A stretch of DNA of 64,000 nt from Microbacterium sp. Leaf320 (GCF_001423485.1 NZ_LMOD01000002.1:88539-152538); one strand, 5' to 3'. Shown: positions 35,628-43,946, counted from the first letter of the stretch. Notes: generated by a model from the sequence alone, not told the origin. Made by a program: numbers and translations.

Positions 35628-36718
35628 CGCGCGTTCTCCTCGGTCGTGGTGGCGATCGTCGTGGTGGCGGCGGCCGCGACAGCGGTGGCGGCAGCGGCAC
35701 CCGCGGTGCGTGCGCGGCGGCGGGCGGTGCGGCTCTTCGGGGAGTCCCCGGTCGAGATCCGCCTCGAGATGAGGAAGTTGATCACTCCGATGCCGACGAT
35801 GAGCAGGAACAGCAGGATCGCGACGGCGGATGCCTCCCCGAGGTCGCGCCGGAAGAAGGCGAGCTCCCACAGGAACAGCACCGTCGTCTGGAACTGTCGA
35901 TCGCTGCCTCCGATGCCGCCGGCCGTCGAGACGTCGAACAGTCGGGGCTCCGCGAAGATCTGCAGACCCCCGATCGTCGCGGTGATGATCACGAAGATCA
36001 GCGTCGGACGGATGGTGGGGATGGTGATCGAGAAGAAGCGGCGGGCGGCTCCCGCACCGTCGAGCGCGGCGGACTCGTAGAGGTCGCGCGGCACCGCCTG
36101 CATCGCGGCGAGCAGAATGAGGGCGTTGTAGCCCGTCCAGCGGAAGTTCACCATGATGGCGATCGCGAGGTGAGACAGGGCCGTGTCGTGCTTCCACTCC
36201 TGATCGGCGATGCCGACAAGGTTCAGCAGGTTGTTGGCCAGGCCGTCGGCCTCGTTGAAGATGCTGGAGAAGATGATCGCGACGGCGACGGGGGTGACCA
36301 CGAAGGGGATGAGGATGCTCATGCGCCAGAAGGTGGGGGCACGAAGTCCGCGGTCGAGCAGGTAGGCGATCACCAGGGCGACAGCGAGCTGCGGGATCGC
36401 CGACAGCAGGAAGATGCTGAGCGTGTTGAAGATCGAGTTCCAGAACATCGCATCGCCGAGGATCTCGATGAAGTTGCCTGCTCCGACGAACTCCCCCTGC
36501 CCCTTGAGCAGATCCCACTCGTGCACGGCGACCCACACCGTGTAGATCAGCGGGAACAGGCCGACCAGTCCGAACAGCAGGAAGAACGGCGAGATGTAGA
36601 AGTACGGCGAGGCGTTCTGGTCGAACCGCGAGAGGCGGTGCCGCCAGGGACGCCGGCCGGCGGCATCCGTCTTCGGCAGTTCGGATGCCGTCTCGCGGCG
36701 TTCCACTGTGAGAGTCAT
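35624..36718 (-). CDS. cebF: Cellobiose ABC transporter permease (CebF)
   Basis: This 364-aa CUT1 permease has SPYFYISPFFLLFGLVGLFP as its first helix and an EAA loop around LYESAALDGAGAARRFFSIT. The C-terminal tail is unusually long, with an Ala/Thr-rich stretch after RRARTAGAA. ATG 36718 is chosen because AAGGA lies upstream and MTLTVERRETASEL is a normal N-terminus. The frame stays open upstream only because it runs through a family-1 palindrome (copy C), which separates this gene from cebE. Confidence 0.88.
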   Translation of the reverse strand: MTLTVERRETASELPKTDAAGRRPWRHRLSRFDQNASPYFYISPFFLLFGLVGLFPLIYTVWVAVHEWDLLKGQGEFVGAGNFIEILGDAMFWNSIFNTLSIFLLSAIPQLAVALVIAYLLDRGLRAPTFWRMSILIPFVVTPVAVAIIFSSIFNEADGLANNLLNLVGIADQEWKHDTALSHLAIAIMVNFRWTGYNALILLAAMQAVPRDLYESAALDGAGAARRFFSITIPTIRPTLIFVIITATIGGLQIFAEPRLFDVSTAGGIGGSDRQFQTTVLFLWELAFFRRDLGEASAVAILLFLLIVGIGVINFLISRRISTGDSPKSRTARRRARTAGAAAATAVAAAATTTIATTTEENAR

Positions 36719-36739
36719 GAGGGTTCCTTCTTCGGGTGA

Positions 36740-36864
36740 CGCGTTTCGTCTCAGGCGACTTCGTCGTCTTCGCTCGACGACCGGATGCGGAGGCCACCCC
36801 CGGTCGTCGAGCGAGGAGCGAAGCACCGAGACGAAACGCGGTGAGCCCTTTTCGCTCAACGACC
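36740..36864. repeat. Dispersed palindrome, family 1, copy C
   Basis: The left arm runs from GCGTTTCGTCTC to GCTCGACGACC and the right arm from GGTCGTCGAGC to GAGACGAAACGC (ending 36839), then a partial third arm TTCGCTCAACGACC (36851-36864). It lies between cebE and cebF, inside the transporter operon. Confidence 0.88.
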
Positions 36865-36878
36865 GGAGAGGTCTCGGG

Positions 36879-38183
36879 TCAGTCGACCAGCTCGTTCAGG
36901 AGCTTGACCGCGGCATCCCAGGCACCCTGGGTGTCGGTGTCGCCGCGGTCGAGGCCGCTGAGGGCCGGGCCGAAGACGTTCTCCTGGATGACCGAGTCAT
37001 CGGCGCCCTTGAACTGCGCCACGACACCCTTCGCGCGCTCGGCGAGGATCGCGCCGGTGGGCGCGTCGTTGAAGAACGGGTTCGGCGTCGCGTCAGAGGC
37101 GAGCGTCTCCTGTGCCGTCACCGTGGAGGGGAAGTTGCCCGCGGCGGCGGACTGCTTGACCTGCTGCTCGGGCTGCGTCAGCCAGTCGGCCAGATCGGCC
37201 GCGGCTTCCTTGTGCTCGGAGCTCTCGGGGATCGACAGGAACGCGCCGCCCCAGTTGGCTGCGCCGCCGGGGAACACGTCGGCGAAGTCCCAGCCGGTGG
37301 AGGCGTCTCCGCCGCCGGCCTCGACCTGACCCTGAACGACTCCGAGCATCCAGCCGGGGCAGACGAACGTGGCGAAGGTGCCGTCGACGAACGACTTGCC
37401 GCCGTTCCAGTCCCACGCGGTCTGAGCGGCGGACTGGCCGCCCTCGGTCGCGGCTCCGAGCAGTTCGAAGCGCTCCTTGAGCTCGGCGTTGTCTTCGACG
37501 TTCAGCTCGCCGTCGGAGGTGTAGTACCCCTCGTCGAGCTGGTTGACCATGGCGTTCCAGACGAAGCCTGAGTGGTCGTACCAGGCCTTCCCGGTCTTCG
37601 CCGTGTACTCGGCGCCGACCGCGAAGTAGTTCTCCCAGTCGCCGTTCAGCAGCTCGGCGACCGACTCGCGGTCGCTCGGCAGACCCGCAGCCTCGAACGC
37701 GGCTCCGTTGTAGCAGATGCCGCTCGGGCCGATGTCGGTGCCGTAGCCGATGACACGGCCTTCGGCATCCGTCGCCTGCCCGTACTTCCAGTCGACCCAG
37801 TCGGCCTTGCGGTCTTCGATGCCGTAATCGCGCAGGTCTACGAAGGTGTCGGAGACGTCCATGATCGCGCCGAGCCAGCCTTCTTCGATCGCGACGACGT
37901 CGCTCAGGCCCGAGCCAGCGGCGATCTTCGTGAAGGCATCGGTGCGGGCGTTGCCACCGGTATCGATGTTGGTCGCCTCGATCGTGATGTTCGGGTTCGC
38001 CTTCTCATACTCGTCGTAGAGGTCGTCGTATCCGAATGTGCCGAACGTGGTGACGGTCAGCGTGATCTTCTCGTCGCCTCCCTCGGCGTCGCCGCCACCG
38101 CTCGCGCAGCCGGCGAGGGCCAGGGCGGAGACGGATGCGACGGCTGCGGTGATCAGGATCCGCTTGCGGGCACGTGTGTTCAC
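36879..38183 (-). CDS. cebE: Cellobiose-binding lipoprotein (CebE)
   Basis: This 434-aa extracellular receptor is of the CUT1 type (SBP_bac_1). The lipobox LAGC places lipid on Cys26, followed by a flexible GGGDAEGGDE segment and the binding domain (ITLTVTTFGTFGYDDLYDEY, TDIGPSGICYNGAAFEAAGL). GTG 38183 has AAAGGAG 6 nt upstream. It is the first gene of cebE-cebF-cebG-bglC-cebR and lies directly downstream of two CebR boxes. Cello-oligosaccharide ligands are inferred from those boxes and the adjacent beta-glucosidase. Confidence 0.88.
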   Translation of the reverse strand: MNTRARKRILITAAVASVSALALAGCASGGGDAEGGDEKITLTVTTFGTFGYDDLYDEYEKANPNITIEATNIDTGGNARTDAFTKIAAGSGLSDVVAIEEGWLGAIMDVSDTFVDLRDYGIEDRKADWVDWKYGQATDAEGRVIGYGTDIGPSGICYNGAAFEAAGLPSDRESVAELLNGDWENYFAVGAEYTAKTGKAWYDHSGFVWNAMVNQLDEGYYTSDGELNVEDNAELKERFELLGAATEGGQSAAQTAWDWNGGKSFVDGTFATFVCPGWMLGVVQGQVEAGGGDASTGWDFADVFPGGAANWGGAFLSIPESSEHKEAAADLADWLTQPEQQVKQSAAAGNFPSTVTAQETLASDATPNPFFNDAPTGAILAERAKGVVAQFKGADDSVIQENVFGPALSGLDRGDTDTQGAWDAAVKLLNELVD

Positions 38184-38277
38184 AGTTCACTCCTTTGTGG
38201 TGGGTCGTGCAGTGGTGGTGCGGGTGGTGCGGGTGGTGCGTCGGGACAGTGCGTGGCGATTCCTGTGGTGGTGCACC

Positions 38278-38293
38278 GTGGGAGCGCTCCCAC
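38278..38293. promoter_or_regulatory. CebR operator, proximal
   Basis: This 16-bp perfect palindrome is centred on TGGGAGCGCTCCCA (38279-38292), identical to the CebR site described in Streptomyces. It lies about 95 nt upstream of the cebE GTG. Confidence 0.9.
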
Positions 38294-38312
38294 GCACTGT
38301 CCAGCGACTCTA

Positions 38313-38326
38313 TGGGAGCGCTCCCA
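38313..38326. promoter_or_regulatory. CebR operator, distal
   Basis: A second perfect TGGGAGCGCTCCCA lies 34 bp centre to centre from the first, close to three helical turns. It is also only 38 nt upstream of the apt start, so it may affect apt. Confidence 0.9.
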
Positions 38327-38351
38327 CGAATGTCAACCTCAGGCGGTGGCG

Positions 38352-38357
38352 TACCCT
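38352..38357 (+). promoter_or_regulatory. Putative -10 box of apt (leaderless)
   Basis: TACCCT is followed by the 6 nt TGTCCG and the apt GTG. The distal CebR box ends 25 nt upstream. Confidence 0.5.
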
Positions 38358-38363
38358 TGTCCG

Positions 38364-38894
38364 GTGCCCGACACCGAACTCTCTCCCGCTCTCGTCCGTG
38401 CCGAATCGCTGATCCGCAGCATCCCGGACTACCCGGAGGCGGGGATCATCTTCCGCGACATCACTCCGCTCCTCGCCGACCCCGAGGCGCTCCAGGCCAC
38501 CACCGAGGCGATCATCGCCCCGTTCGCCGGCCAGTTCGACGTGGTCGCCGGCATCGAGGCCCGAGGGTTCATCCTCGCCGGGGCCGCAGCGATCGCGGCA
38601 GGAGTCGGCCTCATCCCGATCCGCAAGGCGGGCAAGCTGCCCCGGCCCGCGGCATCCGTCGACTACGCCCTCGAGTACGGCACCGCGACGATCGAGATGC
38701 ACGACGATCTGCCGGCCGGATCACGCGTGCTGCTCATCGACGACGTGCTCGCCACGGGCGGAACCCTGGCCGCCGGACGCGAACTCGTCGAGCGCCTCGG
38801 CAGCCACGTCGTCGGCATCTCGGTGCTGTTCGAGATCGACGGGCTCGGCGGCCGCGACGCCATCGGAGACCTGCACACCGTCTTCCACGCCTGA
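38364..38894 (+). CDS. apt: Adenine phosphoribosyltransferase (Apt)
   Basis: Apt salvages adenine with PRPP to AMP. The 176-aa protein shows SIPDYPEAGIIFRDITPLLA, GIEARGFILAGAAA and the PRPP loop VLLIDDVLATGGTLAAG (about 122-138), all typical. The frame is open far upstream, but GTG 38364 begins the conserved MxDTELSPALVRAESLIRSI region and has TACCCT 6 nt before it. It is divergent from the ceb locus and 81 nt upstream of purS. Confidence 0.95.
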   Translation: MPDTELSPALVRAESLIRSIPDYPEAGIIFRDITPLLADPEALQATTEAIIAPFAGQFDVVAGIEARGFILAGAAAIAAGVGLIPIRKAGKLPRPAASVDYALEYGTATIEMHDDLPAGSRVLLIDDVLATGGTLAAGRELVERLGSHVVGISVLFEIDGLGGRDAIGDLHTVFHA

Positions 38895-38932
38895 GGCGCG
38901 ACGCCCCGGGAATCGAGCGTTCCGCGAGCCGG

Positions 38933-38938
38933 TAGACT
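38933..38938 (+). promoter_or_regulatory. Putative -10 box of purS-purQ
   Basis: TAGACT lies 37 nt before the purS ATG, which has CGGAG about 9 nt upstream, so this transcript would carry a short leader, unlike its leaderless neighbours. Confidence 0.4.
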
Positions 38939-38975
38939 GAGCACGCCCGTCCGCCCGCGACTTCCGGAGCCGTTC

Positions 38976-39224
38976 ATGCCCACCATCGTCGTCGACGTCA
39001 TGCCCAAGCCCGAACTGCTCGACCCGCAGGGGAAGGCCGTGTCCGGCGCATTCGCGCGTCTGGGCGTCGAGGGCTTCTCCGATGTCCGCATCGGCAAGCG
39101 CTTCGAGCTCACCGTCGAGGGCGAGGTCACCGACGAGATCCTTGCCGAGGCCCGCCGCATCGCCGACGAGGTGCTCTCCAACTCTGTGATCGAAGACGTC
39201 GTCAGCATCGAGGTCGCACGGTGA
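38976..39224 (+). CDS. purS: FGAM synthase subunit PurS
   Basis: PurS (82 aa) bridges PurQ and PurL in the three-part FGAM synthetase of Gram-positive bacteria. The sequence [20 protein letters not shown] and SVRIGK-like [16 protein letters not shown] are typical of the family. Its stop overlaps the purQ GTG (GTGA). purL does not follow in this window. Confidence 0.95.
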   Translation: MPTIVVDVMPKPELLDPQGKAVSGAFARLGVEGFSDVRIGKRFELTVEGEVTDEILAEARRIADEVLSNSVIEDVVSIEVAR

Positions 39225-39943
39225 CATCCAGGGCAGGGACCACGCGCATCGGCGTCATCACCTTCCCCGGTTCGCTCGACGATCGCGACGCGCAGCGCGC
39301 CGTCCGCATCGCCGGCGCCGAGCCCGTCGCCCTCTGGCACGGCTCGCACGACCTCGAAGGCGTCGACGCGCTCGTCCTGCCCGGCGGCTTCAGCTACGGC
39401 GATTACCTGCGCGCCGGCGCGATCGCCGCACTCTCGCCGATCATGGCCGAGGTCAAGGACGCCGCAGCCAAGGGCATGCCGATCCTCGGCATCTGCAACG
39501 GATTCCAGATGCTCGTCGAGGCGCACCTGCTGCCCGGCGGCCTGATCCGCAACGACCACCAGCACTTCGTGCGTCGCGACCAGAAGCTCATCGTCGAGAA
39601 CTCCGACACGGCCTGGACCAACCGGTTCCGCACCGGCCAGGAGATCACGATCCCGCTGAAGAACGCCGACGGCGGATACATCGCCGACGAGGAGACGCTC
39701 GACCGCCTCGAGGGCGAAGGCCTGGTCGCGTTCCGCTACGCGGGGGTCAACCCGAACGGCTCGCTGCGCGACATCGCCGGACTCACCAACGAGGCGGGCA
39801 ACGTCGTGGGGCTCATGCCGCACCCCGAGCACGCCACCGAGGCGGGCTTCGGCCCCGACACGTCCGCCGCAATGCGCTCGGGCGTCGACGGACTCGACTT
39901 CTTCACGAGCGCGATCGCCGCAGTCGCCCGCGTCGCCGCGTAA
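39221..39943 (+). CDS. purQ: FGAM synthase glutaminase subunit PurQ
   Basis: PurQ (240 aa) releases ammonia from glutamine for FGAM synthesis. It is a class I amidotransferase with the nucleophile Cys92 in GICNGFQML and the His/Glu pair in MPHPEHATE near residue 200. It overlaps purS by 4 nt. After its stop comes a 272-nt non-coding stretch with short direct repeats and then a convergent gene. The PurL subunit must be encoded elsewhere. Confidence 0.96.
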   Translation: MTSRAGTTRIGVITFPGSLDDRDAQRAVRIAGAEPVALWHGSHDLEGVDALVLPGGFSYGDYLRAGAIAALSPIMAEVKDAAAKGMPILGICNGFQMLVEAHLLPGGLIRNDHQHFVRRDQKLIVENSDTAWTNRFRTGQEITIPLKNADGGYIADEETLDRLEGEGLVAFRYAGVNPNGSLRDIAGLTNEAGNVVGLMPHPEHATEAGFGPDTSAAMRSGVDGLDFFTSAIAAVARVAA

Positions 39944-40039
39944 GCAGCACCCGCAGTCCTAGGGCACGTGGACTGCGCCGCGCAGGCGCGCCCGTCTGCG
40001 GTGCACCGGGCCGAGTCGACGCGGCATCCGCACCCCTGG

Positions 40040-40183
40040 CCGGGGCCACTTCCGCACCCCCACACGCAGCCGGGGCCACCTCCGCACCGGAAACGACCGA
40101 ATCCGATGCATTATCGGCCCCGCATCGATCCGAGGATGCGGTTCGACGACGCGTCAGGACGAGGATGCATCTCGACGACGCGT
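40040..40183. repeat. Two short tandem duplications after purQ
   Basis: CCGGGGCCAC(T/C)TCCGCACC occurs at 40040 and 40070 (30-bp period). CGAGGATGCnnnTCGACGACGCGT-like units occur at 40131 and 40160 (29-bp period). The gap 39944-40215 holds no convincing gene on either strand. Confidence 0.7.
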
Positions 40184-40215
40184 ACGGGCCCGGCGGAAGT
40201 CGGCGCTCTCTCCGG

Positions 40216-41472
40216 TCAGTCGGCGGGAAGGCTGAACGGGTTGTCGCCGGCGGCTGCGAGCAGGTACCACGCAGTCGCGCCGGTGTGCAGGCTGGCGTAG
40301 TAGAGGTCGCCGAAGCCCGAGTCGAGACCATCGGTCGACGTCGCGACGATCCCCTTGCCATCACCGTTGGGCGCATCGCGCTGGGCACGGCGGATGCTGC
40401 TCAACAGCGACTCCACCCGGTCGGCGTCGCCGACGGCATCGCGCAGTGTGAGCGCTAGCGCCAGGTGGCCTGATCCCTCGAACCACACCTTCGACACGTC
40501 GGCGTCGCTGATCGACGCCCCCTGGTACTGCCCGTCGGTGGCGATCAGGTTGGCGAGGGTCCAGTCCAGCGAGACGTCGTAGCGCGGGTCGCCGGTGGCG
40601 ATCGAGCTCCACGTCTGCGCGTCGAGCGGTATCGGGCGCGTGTTGACCGTGGAGCCGTCGAGCAGCGTGCCCGTGTCGACATGACCGTCGGCACTCTGCA
40701 TCGCCGTCACGAAGGTCGCGGCGACGGCAGCCCGGTCGGCCCATACGGAGTCGCCGGTGAGCTGGGCGAGCTGCGTGAAGAAGCCGGCGATGTCGCTGTT
40801 GTGCTCGGTGGACTTCCATTCCAGTGACGAGCCGTTCTCGAGCTGACCCCCGGTGTAGCCGAAGGGTGCACGCACCATGTCGGCGGTGTTGGTCTGGATC
40901 CACTCGGCGATCCGCACCGCTCCATCGAGGTACTTCGACTCGCCGGTCGCATGGAAGAGACGCGCCAACGCCATTCCGGCCCATGCCTGGTTGCCCGTGA
41001 ACGTGCCGGGGCCGGTGATCTCGACGCGCCCCTGGCGGATGCCGTGGGGCTCGTACGACGTGCGAACGCGCCCGTCGCCGATCGGGTCGTTCTCCTGCAC
41101 GAAGAGCAGGGTGTCGCCGACGGTCTGCGCGCGGCGGATGTCGTCTGGCAGCCCGCGGGCCGTGTACGCGATCACGACGAGTGCGTCGTCGTAGACGAAG
41201 GAGGGAGTGAAGTCCCATGTCGGGAGGTCGGTGAAGAACCCGCCCTGGTAGCTGCGGGGCAGGCAGTGCCCGGCCGCGTCGCAGAACTCGTCGACACGGG
41301 CGTCGAGGAACTCGTAGGCGAGTGCGACCGACAGGCTGGGGTCAGGCGCAGCCGTGGGGTCGTCGACGGGGCCGTCTCCGGATGCGGCGGTCGTCGCGCC
41401 CGCGACCAGCGCTGCAGCGACGAGCGCGGCGGCGATCATCCAGGGCGCCGAGCGTCGCGATGAACCCGGCAT
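40216..41472 (-). CDS. Secreted protein, six-hairpin glycosidase-like fold
   Basis: This 418-aa exported protein has a signal segment at about residues 9-31 (PWMIAAALVAAALVAGATT). The rest has the recurring helix-pair pattern of alpha/alpha barrels: PSFVYDDALVVIAYTARG, TFTGNQAWAGMALARLF, STEHNSDIAGFFTQLAQLTG and KVWFEGSGHLALALTLRDA. This resembles six-hairpin glycosidases, but I cannot assign a GH family or catalytic residues. ATG 41472 has GAGGGGG 6-7 nt upstream. It is convergent with purQ and apparently monocistronic. A role in polysaccharide processing is inference from fold resemblance and nearby sugar genes. Confidence 0.7.
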   Translation of the reverse strand: MPGSSRRSAPWMIAAALVAAALVAGATTAASGDGPVDDPTAAPDPSLSVALAYEFLDARVDEFCDAAGHCLPRSYQGGFFTDLPTWDFTPSFVYDDALVVIAYTARGLPDDIRRAQTVGDTLLFVQENDPIGDGRVRTSYEPHGIRQGRVEITGPGTFTGNQAWAGMALARLFHATGESKYLDGAVRIAEWIQTNTADMVRAPFGYTGGQLENGSSLEWKSTEHNSDIAGFFTQLAQLTGDSVWADRAAVAATFVTAMQSADGHVDTGTLLDGSTVNTRPIPLDAQTWSSIATGDPRYDVSLDWTLANLIATDGQYQGASISDADVSKVWFEGSGHLALALTLRDAVGDADRVESLLSSIRRAQRDAPNGDGKGIVATSTDGLDSGFGDLYYASLHTGATAWYLLAAAGDNPFSLPAD

Positions 41473-41651
41473 CAGTACCCCCTCGGTCAGAACCGCGGTC
41501 GGTGACCGCAGGCGACCAGGAGGTCACGTGCAAAATGCTGGCATACCAGGAAGACCTGGCGGTAGTGGCGAAGGTCTAGTCCTTCGCCTCTCCCGGCGTG
41601 TCAGCCCCAGGAGCTCCGCGAAGCCACGAAGCCCGCGAGACCCGCGACGAG

Positions 41652-42080
41652 TCAGCCGAGCGCTGGCGGCCAGACGCCGATGATCAGCGCCATGACCACG
41701 ATCGTGACGAGCTCGTGAGCGATGTTCATGGTGGTCAGCGAGGTCGGGCGCCCCTCGAACGCATCGTGGGTGATGAACCTGGCCGCGGTGAATCCGGCCC
41801 ACAGCAGCACACCGGTGACGACGGAGGCCCAGAAGAACGACCCGTCGTAGAAGTGCCAGGCGATGGCGGATGCTCCGGCCAGCACCCAGGCCGTCGCGAA
41901 GCTCACGAACACTGTGGTGATGATCGCCATCGTCGCGCTCGAGCCCGGCCGGTCCATGTCGACGTTCGCGAGCTTCGACCAGCGCGTTCCGAACACCTTC
42001 GGGGAGTACCAGATCGTGCCGACGATCATGCTCGAAGCGGTCGCGAGCAGAACGGCCCAGTAGTTGATCTCGGGAACCAT
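41652..42080 (-). CDS. DUF1761 membrane protein
   Basis: This 142-aa inner-membrane protein has four predicted helices and the DUF1761 hallmarks NYWAVLLATASSMIVGTIWY, SPKVFGTRW and, later, the alternating WASVVTGVLLWAGF helix. Function is unknown. GGAGG lies about 6 nt upstream of ATG 42080. It is divergent from the GH13 gene. Upstream of the neighbouring secreted-protein gene (41473-41651) I see no further gene. Confidence 0.85.
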   Translation of the reverse strand: MVPEINYWAVLLATASSMIVGTIWYSPKVFGTRWSKLANVDMDRPGSSATMAIITTVFVSFATAWVLAGASAIAWHFYDGSFFWASVVTGVLLWAGFTAARFITHDAFEGRPTSLTTMNIAHELVTIVVMALIIGVWPPALG

Positions 42081-42191
42081 GACAGCCTCCAGTCATCGGA
42101 TGCCCGAAGCATACTCCCGGCCTGCAAGTCACTGCGGAGTGCCGCGGAATACTTCTCGCCCGAATCGATTCGAACGCATCTCTGGCAATCA

Positions 42192-42205
42192 TGTAAGCGT
42201 TTGCA
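42192..42205. promoter_or_regulatory. LacI-family operator upstream of GH13 gene
   Basis: TGTAAGCGTTTGCA fits the symmetric LacI/GalR pattern TGnAAnCGnTTnCA perfectly. It ends 1 nt before the predicted -10 TAATCT, so a bound repressor would block RNA polymerase. The LacI gene at 43970 is the natural candidate. Confidence 0.82.
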
Positions 42206-42206
42206 C

Positions 42207-42212
42207 TAATCT
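42207..42212 (+). promoter_or_regulatory. Putative -10 box of GH13 gene (leaderless)
   Basis: TAATCT is followed by the 6 nt GTTGCC and ATG 42219. Confidence 0.6.
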
Positions 42213-42218
42213 GTTGCC

Positions 42219-43880
42219 ATGGCACAGCTTGAGCAGATCGCAGCCCCCGGTTCCGAGTGGTGGCGCAGCGCGGTCATCTACCAGATCTACCCCCGTTCGT
42301 TCGCCGACGCCTCGGGTGACGGCATCGGCGACCTGCCCGGTATCACCAGCCGCCTCGACTCCCTGAAGGAGCTCGGCGTCGACGCGATCTGGCTGAGCCC
42401 GTTCATGACGAGCCCGCAGCGCGACGCCGGCTACGACGTCGCCGACTACCGCGACGTCGACCCGCTGTTCGGCACGCTCGACGATTTCGACACCATGCTG
42501 AACGAGGCGCATGCCCGCGGCATCCGCGTGGTCGTCGACCTGGTGCCGAACCACTCATCGGCTCAGCACGCCTGGTTCCAGGAGGCGCTCAAGGCCGCCC
42601 CCGGCAGCCCCGAGCGTGCGCGCTACATCTTCCGCGACGGCAAGGGCAAGAACGGCGAGCTGCCCCCGAACAACTGGGAGTCCGTCTTCGGCGGCGGCAT
42701 GTGGGAACGCATCACCGAGGCCGACGGCACCCCCGGCCAGTGGTACCTGCACATCTTCGACCCCACGCAGCCCGACTTCGACTGGAACAACGAAGAGGTC
42801 CGTGAGGAGTTCCGCTCGATCCTGCGCTTCTGGCTCGACCGCGGCGTCGACGGCTTCCGCGTCGACGTGGCTCACGGCATGATCAAGGCCGACGGCCTGC
42901 CCGACTACACCCCGCCGGCCGATGCCGACTCGATGGGTGGCGGCGAGGCGAACGTGCCGTACTGGGGTCAGGACGGCGTGCACGACATCTACCGCGACTG
43001 GCACAAGGTGCTCGCCGAATACGACGGCGACCGCGCGCTGTGCGGCGAGGCCTGGATGCCGACGCTGAAGCAGACCGCTCTGTGGGTGCGCCCCGACGAG
43101 ATGCACCAGACGTTCAACTTCCCGTACCTGATGACGGAGTGGGACGCGAAGGCGCTCGGCGATGTCATCCGGGAGTCGCTCGACGCGTTCGGTGCCGTCG
43201 GCGCCCCCAGCACCTGGGTGCTGTCGAACCACGATGTGGTGCGCCACGCCTCGCGCCTGGCACTCACCGACGACAACCCGCAGGGTGAGGGCATCGGCCC
43301 GAACACCCCGAACAAGCCCGACACCGCCATCGGTCTCGCCCGCGCCCGCGCGGCGACGACGGTGATGCTCGCGCTGCCAGGCTCCGCATACCTGTACCAG
43401 GGCGAGGAGCTCGGCCTTCCCGAGGCGATGGAGATCCCCGACGCGTTCCGTCAGGACCCGACCTGGTTCCGCACGAACGGCGAGCGGTACGGACGAGACG
43501 GATGCCGCGTGCCGCTGCCCTGGGAGGCGGACGCTCCGGCCTTCGGCTTCAACGAGACCGGCGCGTCGTGGCTGCCGCAGCCGGCCGACTGGGCAGCGTA
43601 CTCGAGGGACGTCGAAGAGGTCGACCCCGCCTCGACGCTCGCGCTCTACAAGCGCCTGCTCGCCGGACGCCGCGAGTACGGCTTCGGCAGCGGATCGCTC
43701 GTCTGGGAGGACGCGGGAGCGGATGCGGTGGCATTCCGCCGCGGCGACGTGCACGTGCTCGCGAACCTGGGCACGAAGCCCGTGGCGCTGCCGACCGACG
43801 CGTTCGTGATCCTGCAGAGCCAGCCGTTCGACGGTGGCGCAGTGCCCGTCGACACCGCGGTCTGGTACACCAAGGCATAA
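42219..43880 (+). CDS. GH13 alpha-glucosidase (oligo-1,6-glucosidase type)
   Basis: This 553-aa cytosolic enzyme cleaves terminal alpha-glucosyl residues of malto- or isomalto-oligosaccharides. It opens with WWRSAVIYQIYPRSFADASG. The GH13 triad is Asp216 (DGFRVDVAHG), Glu277 (CGEAW) and Asp339 (LSNHD). Substrate among maltose, isomaltose, sucrose and trehalulose is not decided by eye. It is followed 89 nt later by its LacI regulator, and a LacI operator overlaps its promoter. No cognate sugar transporter is adjacent. Confidence 0.92.
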   Translation: MAQLEQIAAPGSEWWRSAVIYQIYPRSFADASGDGIGDLPGITSRLDSLKELGVDAIWLSPFMTSPQRDAGYDVADYRDVDPLFGTLDDFDTMLNEAHARGIRVVVDLVPNHSSAQHAWFQEALKAAPGSPERARYIFRDGKGKNGELPPNNWESVFGGGMWERITEADGTPGQWYLHIFDPTQPDFDWNNEEVREEFRSILRFWLDRGVDGFRVDVAHGMIKADGLPDYTPPADADSMGGGEANVPYWGQDGVHDIYRDWHKVLAEYDGDRALCGEAWMPTLKQTALWVRPDEMHQTFNFPYLMTEWDAKALGDVIRESLDAFGAVGAPSTWVLSNHDVVRHASRLALTDDNPQGEGIGPNTPNKPDTAIGLARARAATTVMLALPGSAYLYQGEELGLPEAMEIPDAFRQDPTWFRTNGERYGRDGCRVPLPWEADAPAFGFNETGASWLPQPADWAAYSRDVEEVDPASTLALYKRLLAGRREYGFGSGSLVWEDAGADAVAFRRGDVHVLANLGTKPVALPTDAFVILQSQPFDGGAVPVDTAVWYTKA

Positions 43881-43897
43881 CGTCGCATCACATTCCA

Positions 43898-43946
43898 GTC
43901 GCAGTTCGCGCCGCCCACGGCACTGCCCGACGGCACGAACTGCGAC
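43898..43946. repeat. Dispersed palindrome, family 2, copy 2
   Basis: Arms of 16 bp, GTCGCAGTTCGCGCCG (43898-43913) and a near-complement (43931-43946, one mismatch), flank a 17-nt loop between the GH13 and LacI genes. It shares the arm core with 12100-12150. Confidence 0.75.

Noticed and set aside
34737..36797. Single 686-codon frame across both ceb permeases
   Set aside because: Its first part is out of phase with cebF and lacks helices. Two permease genes with an ATGA overlap explain the region.
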